Assembly (NCBI GenBank): GCA_963971575.1
Contig: OZ020619.1
Span: 310,001 to 374,000 of the forward strand
DNA: 64,000 bases
Source of the DNA: Liopterus haemorrhoidalis
Taxonomy: Eukaryota > Arthropoda > Insecta > Coleoptera > Dytiscidae
Direction: 5' to 3'
Within the stretch, counting starts at the first letter, position 1. Each line of letters opens with the position of its first letter. The translations under genes and the position numbers were made by a program. Positions 53,785 to 64,000 of this stretch are shown here, one piece after another. Below the pieces are notes generated by a model, which made no database searches, was not told the DNA's origin, and worked only from the letters and a program-made list of their open reading frames with translations.

Positions 53785-64000
<10,216 letters not shown>

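Overview
The window is nuclear DNA of an animal, most likely an insect (possibly a beetle; this is inference). Supporting signs are long AT-rich spacers, clean GT-AG introns, ACAAAATG-type start contexts, AATAAA signals, and a dense load of insect-style mobile elements: mariner, pogo/Tigger, hAT, PIF/Harbinger-like, non-LTR remnants and many short inverted-repeat elements. There is no operon structure, no ribosome binding site logic and no CRISPR.

All five protein-coding genes are on the + strand, head to tail. Gene 0 (1-644) is only the last exon of an upstream gene. Gene 1 (2878-23405) has 13 exons whose lengths sum exactly to 1109 codons plus a stop. Gene 2 (25061-33670) has 4 exons, 2153 codons. 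Gene 3 (35583-53531) has 15 exons, 2592 codons. Gene 4 (about 53785 to beyond 64000) has at least 4 exons; its last exon is still open at the window edge. I joined the exons by hand from splice sites and reading phase; every junction in genes 1-3 keeps frame and each total is divisible by three.

Genes 1 and 3 are paralogues. Both start with a DUF4485-like segment (as in the N-terminus of CEP112), followed by a conserved extension with an IPNFG motif and then a WGSNLI motif exon, with matching intron phases. Genes 2 and 4 lack that start and consist mostly of disordered, Cys-motif repeats (CxC-PKKQNSK in gene 2, CQPCERGTDAP in gene 4). Gene 3 also carries about 1400 residues of charged 27/51-residue repeats in one exon. 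Function is unknown. Low complexity, CxC/CxPC motifs and long charged repeats recall structural proteins of sperm tails or centrosomes, but that is inference only.

Introns and spacers are largely mobile DNA, often nested. Four insertions can be compared with a second copy of the target repeat in this same window: a mariner element in repeat family A, a TA-flanked MITE in family E, a hAT MITE in family D, and a Harbinger-like MITE in family C. Several MITEs carry internal tandem arrays (138 bp x 7; about 40 bp x 4 and x 15), which looks like satellite birth inside transposons. Perfect or near-perfect palindromes lie at 4.06-5.47, 47.88-48.44 and 50.73-51.23 kb.
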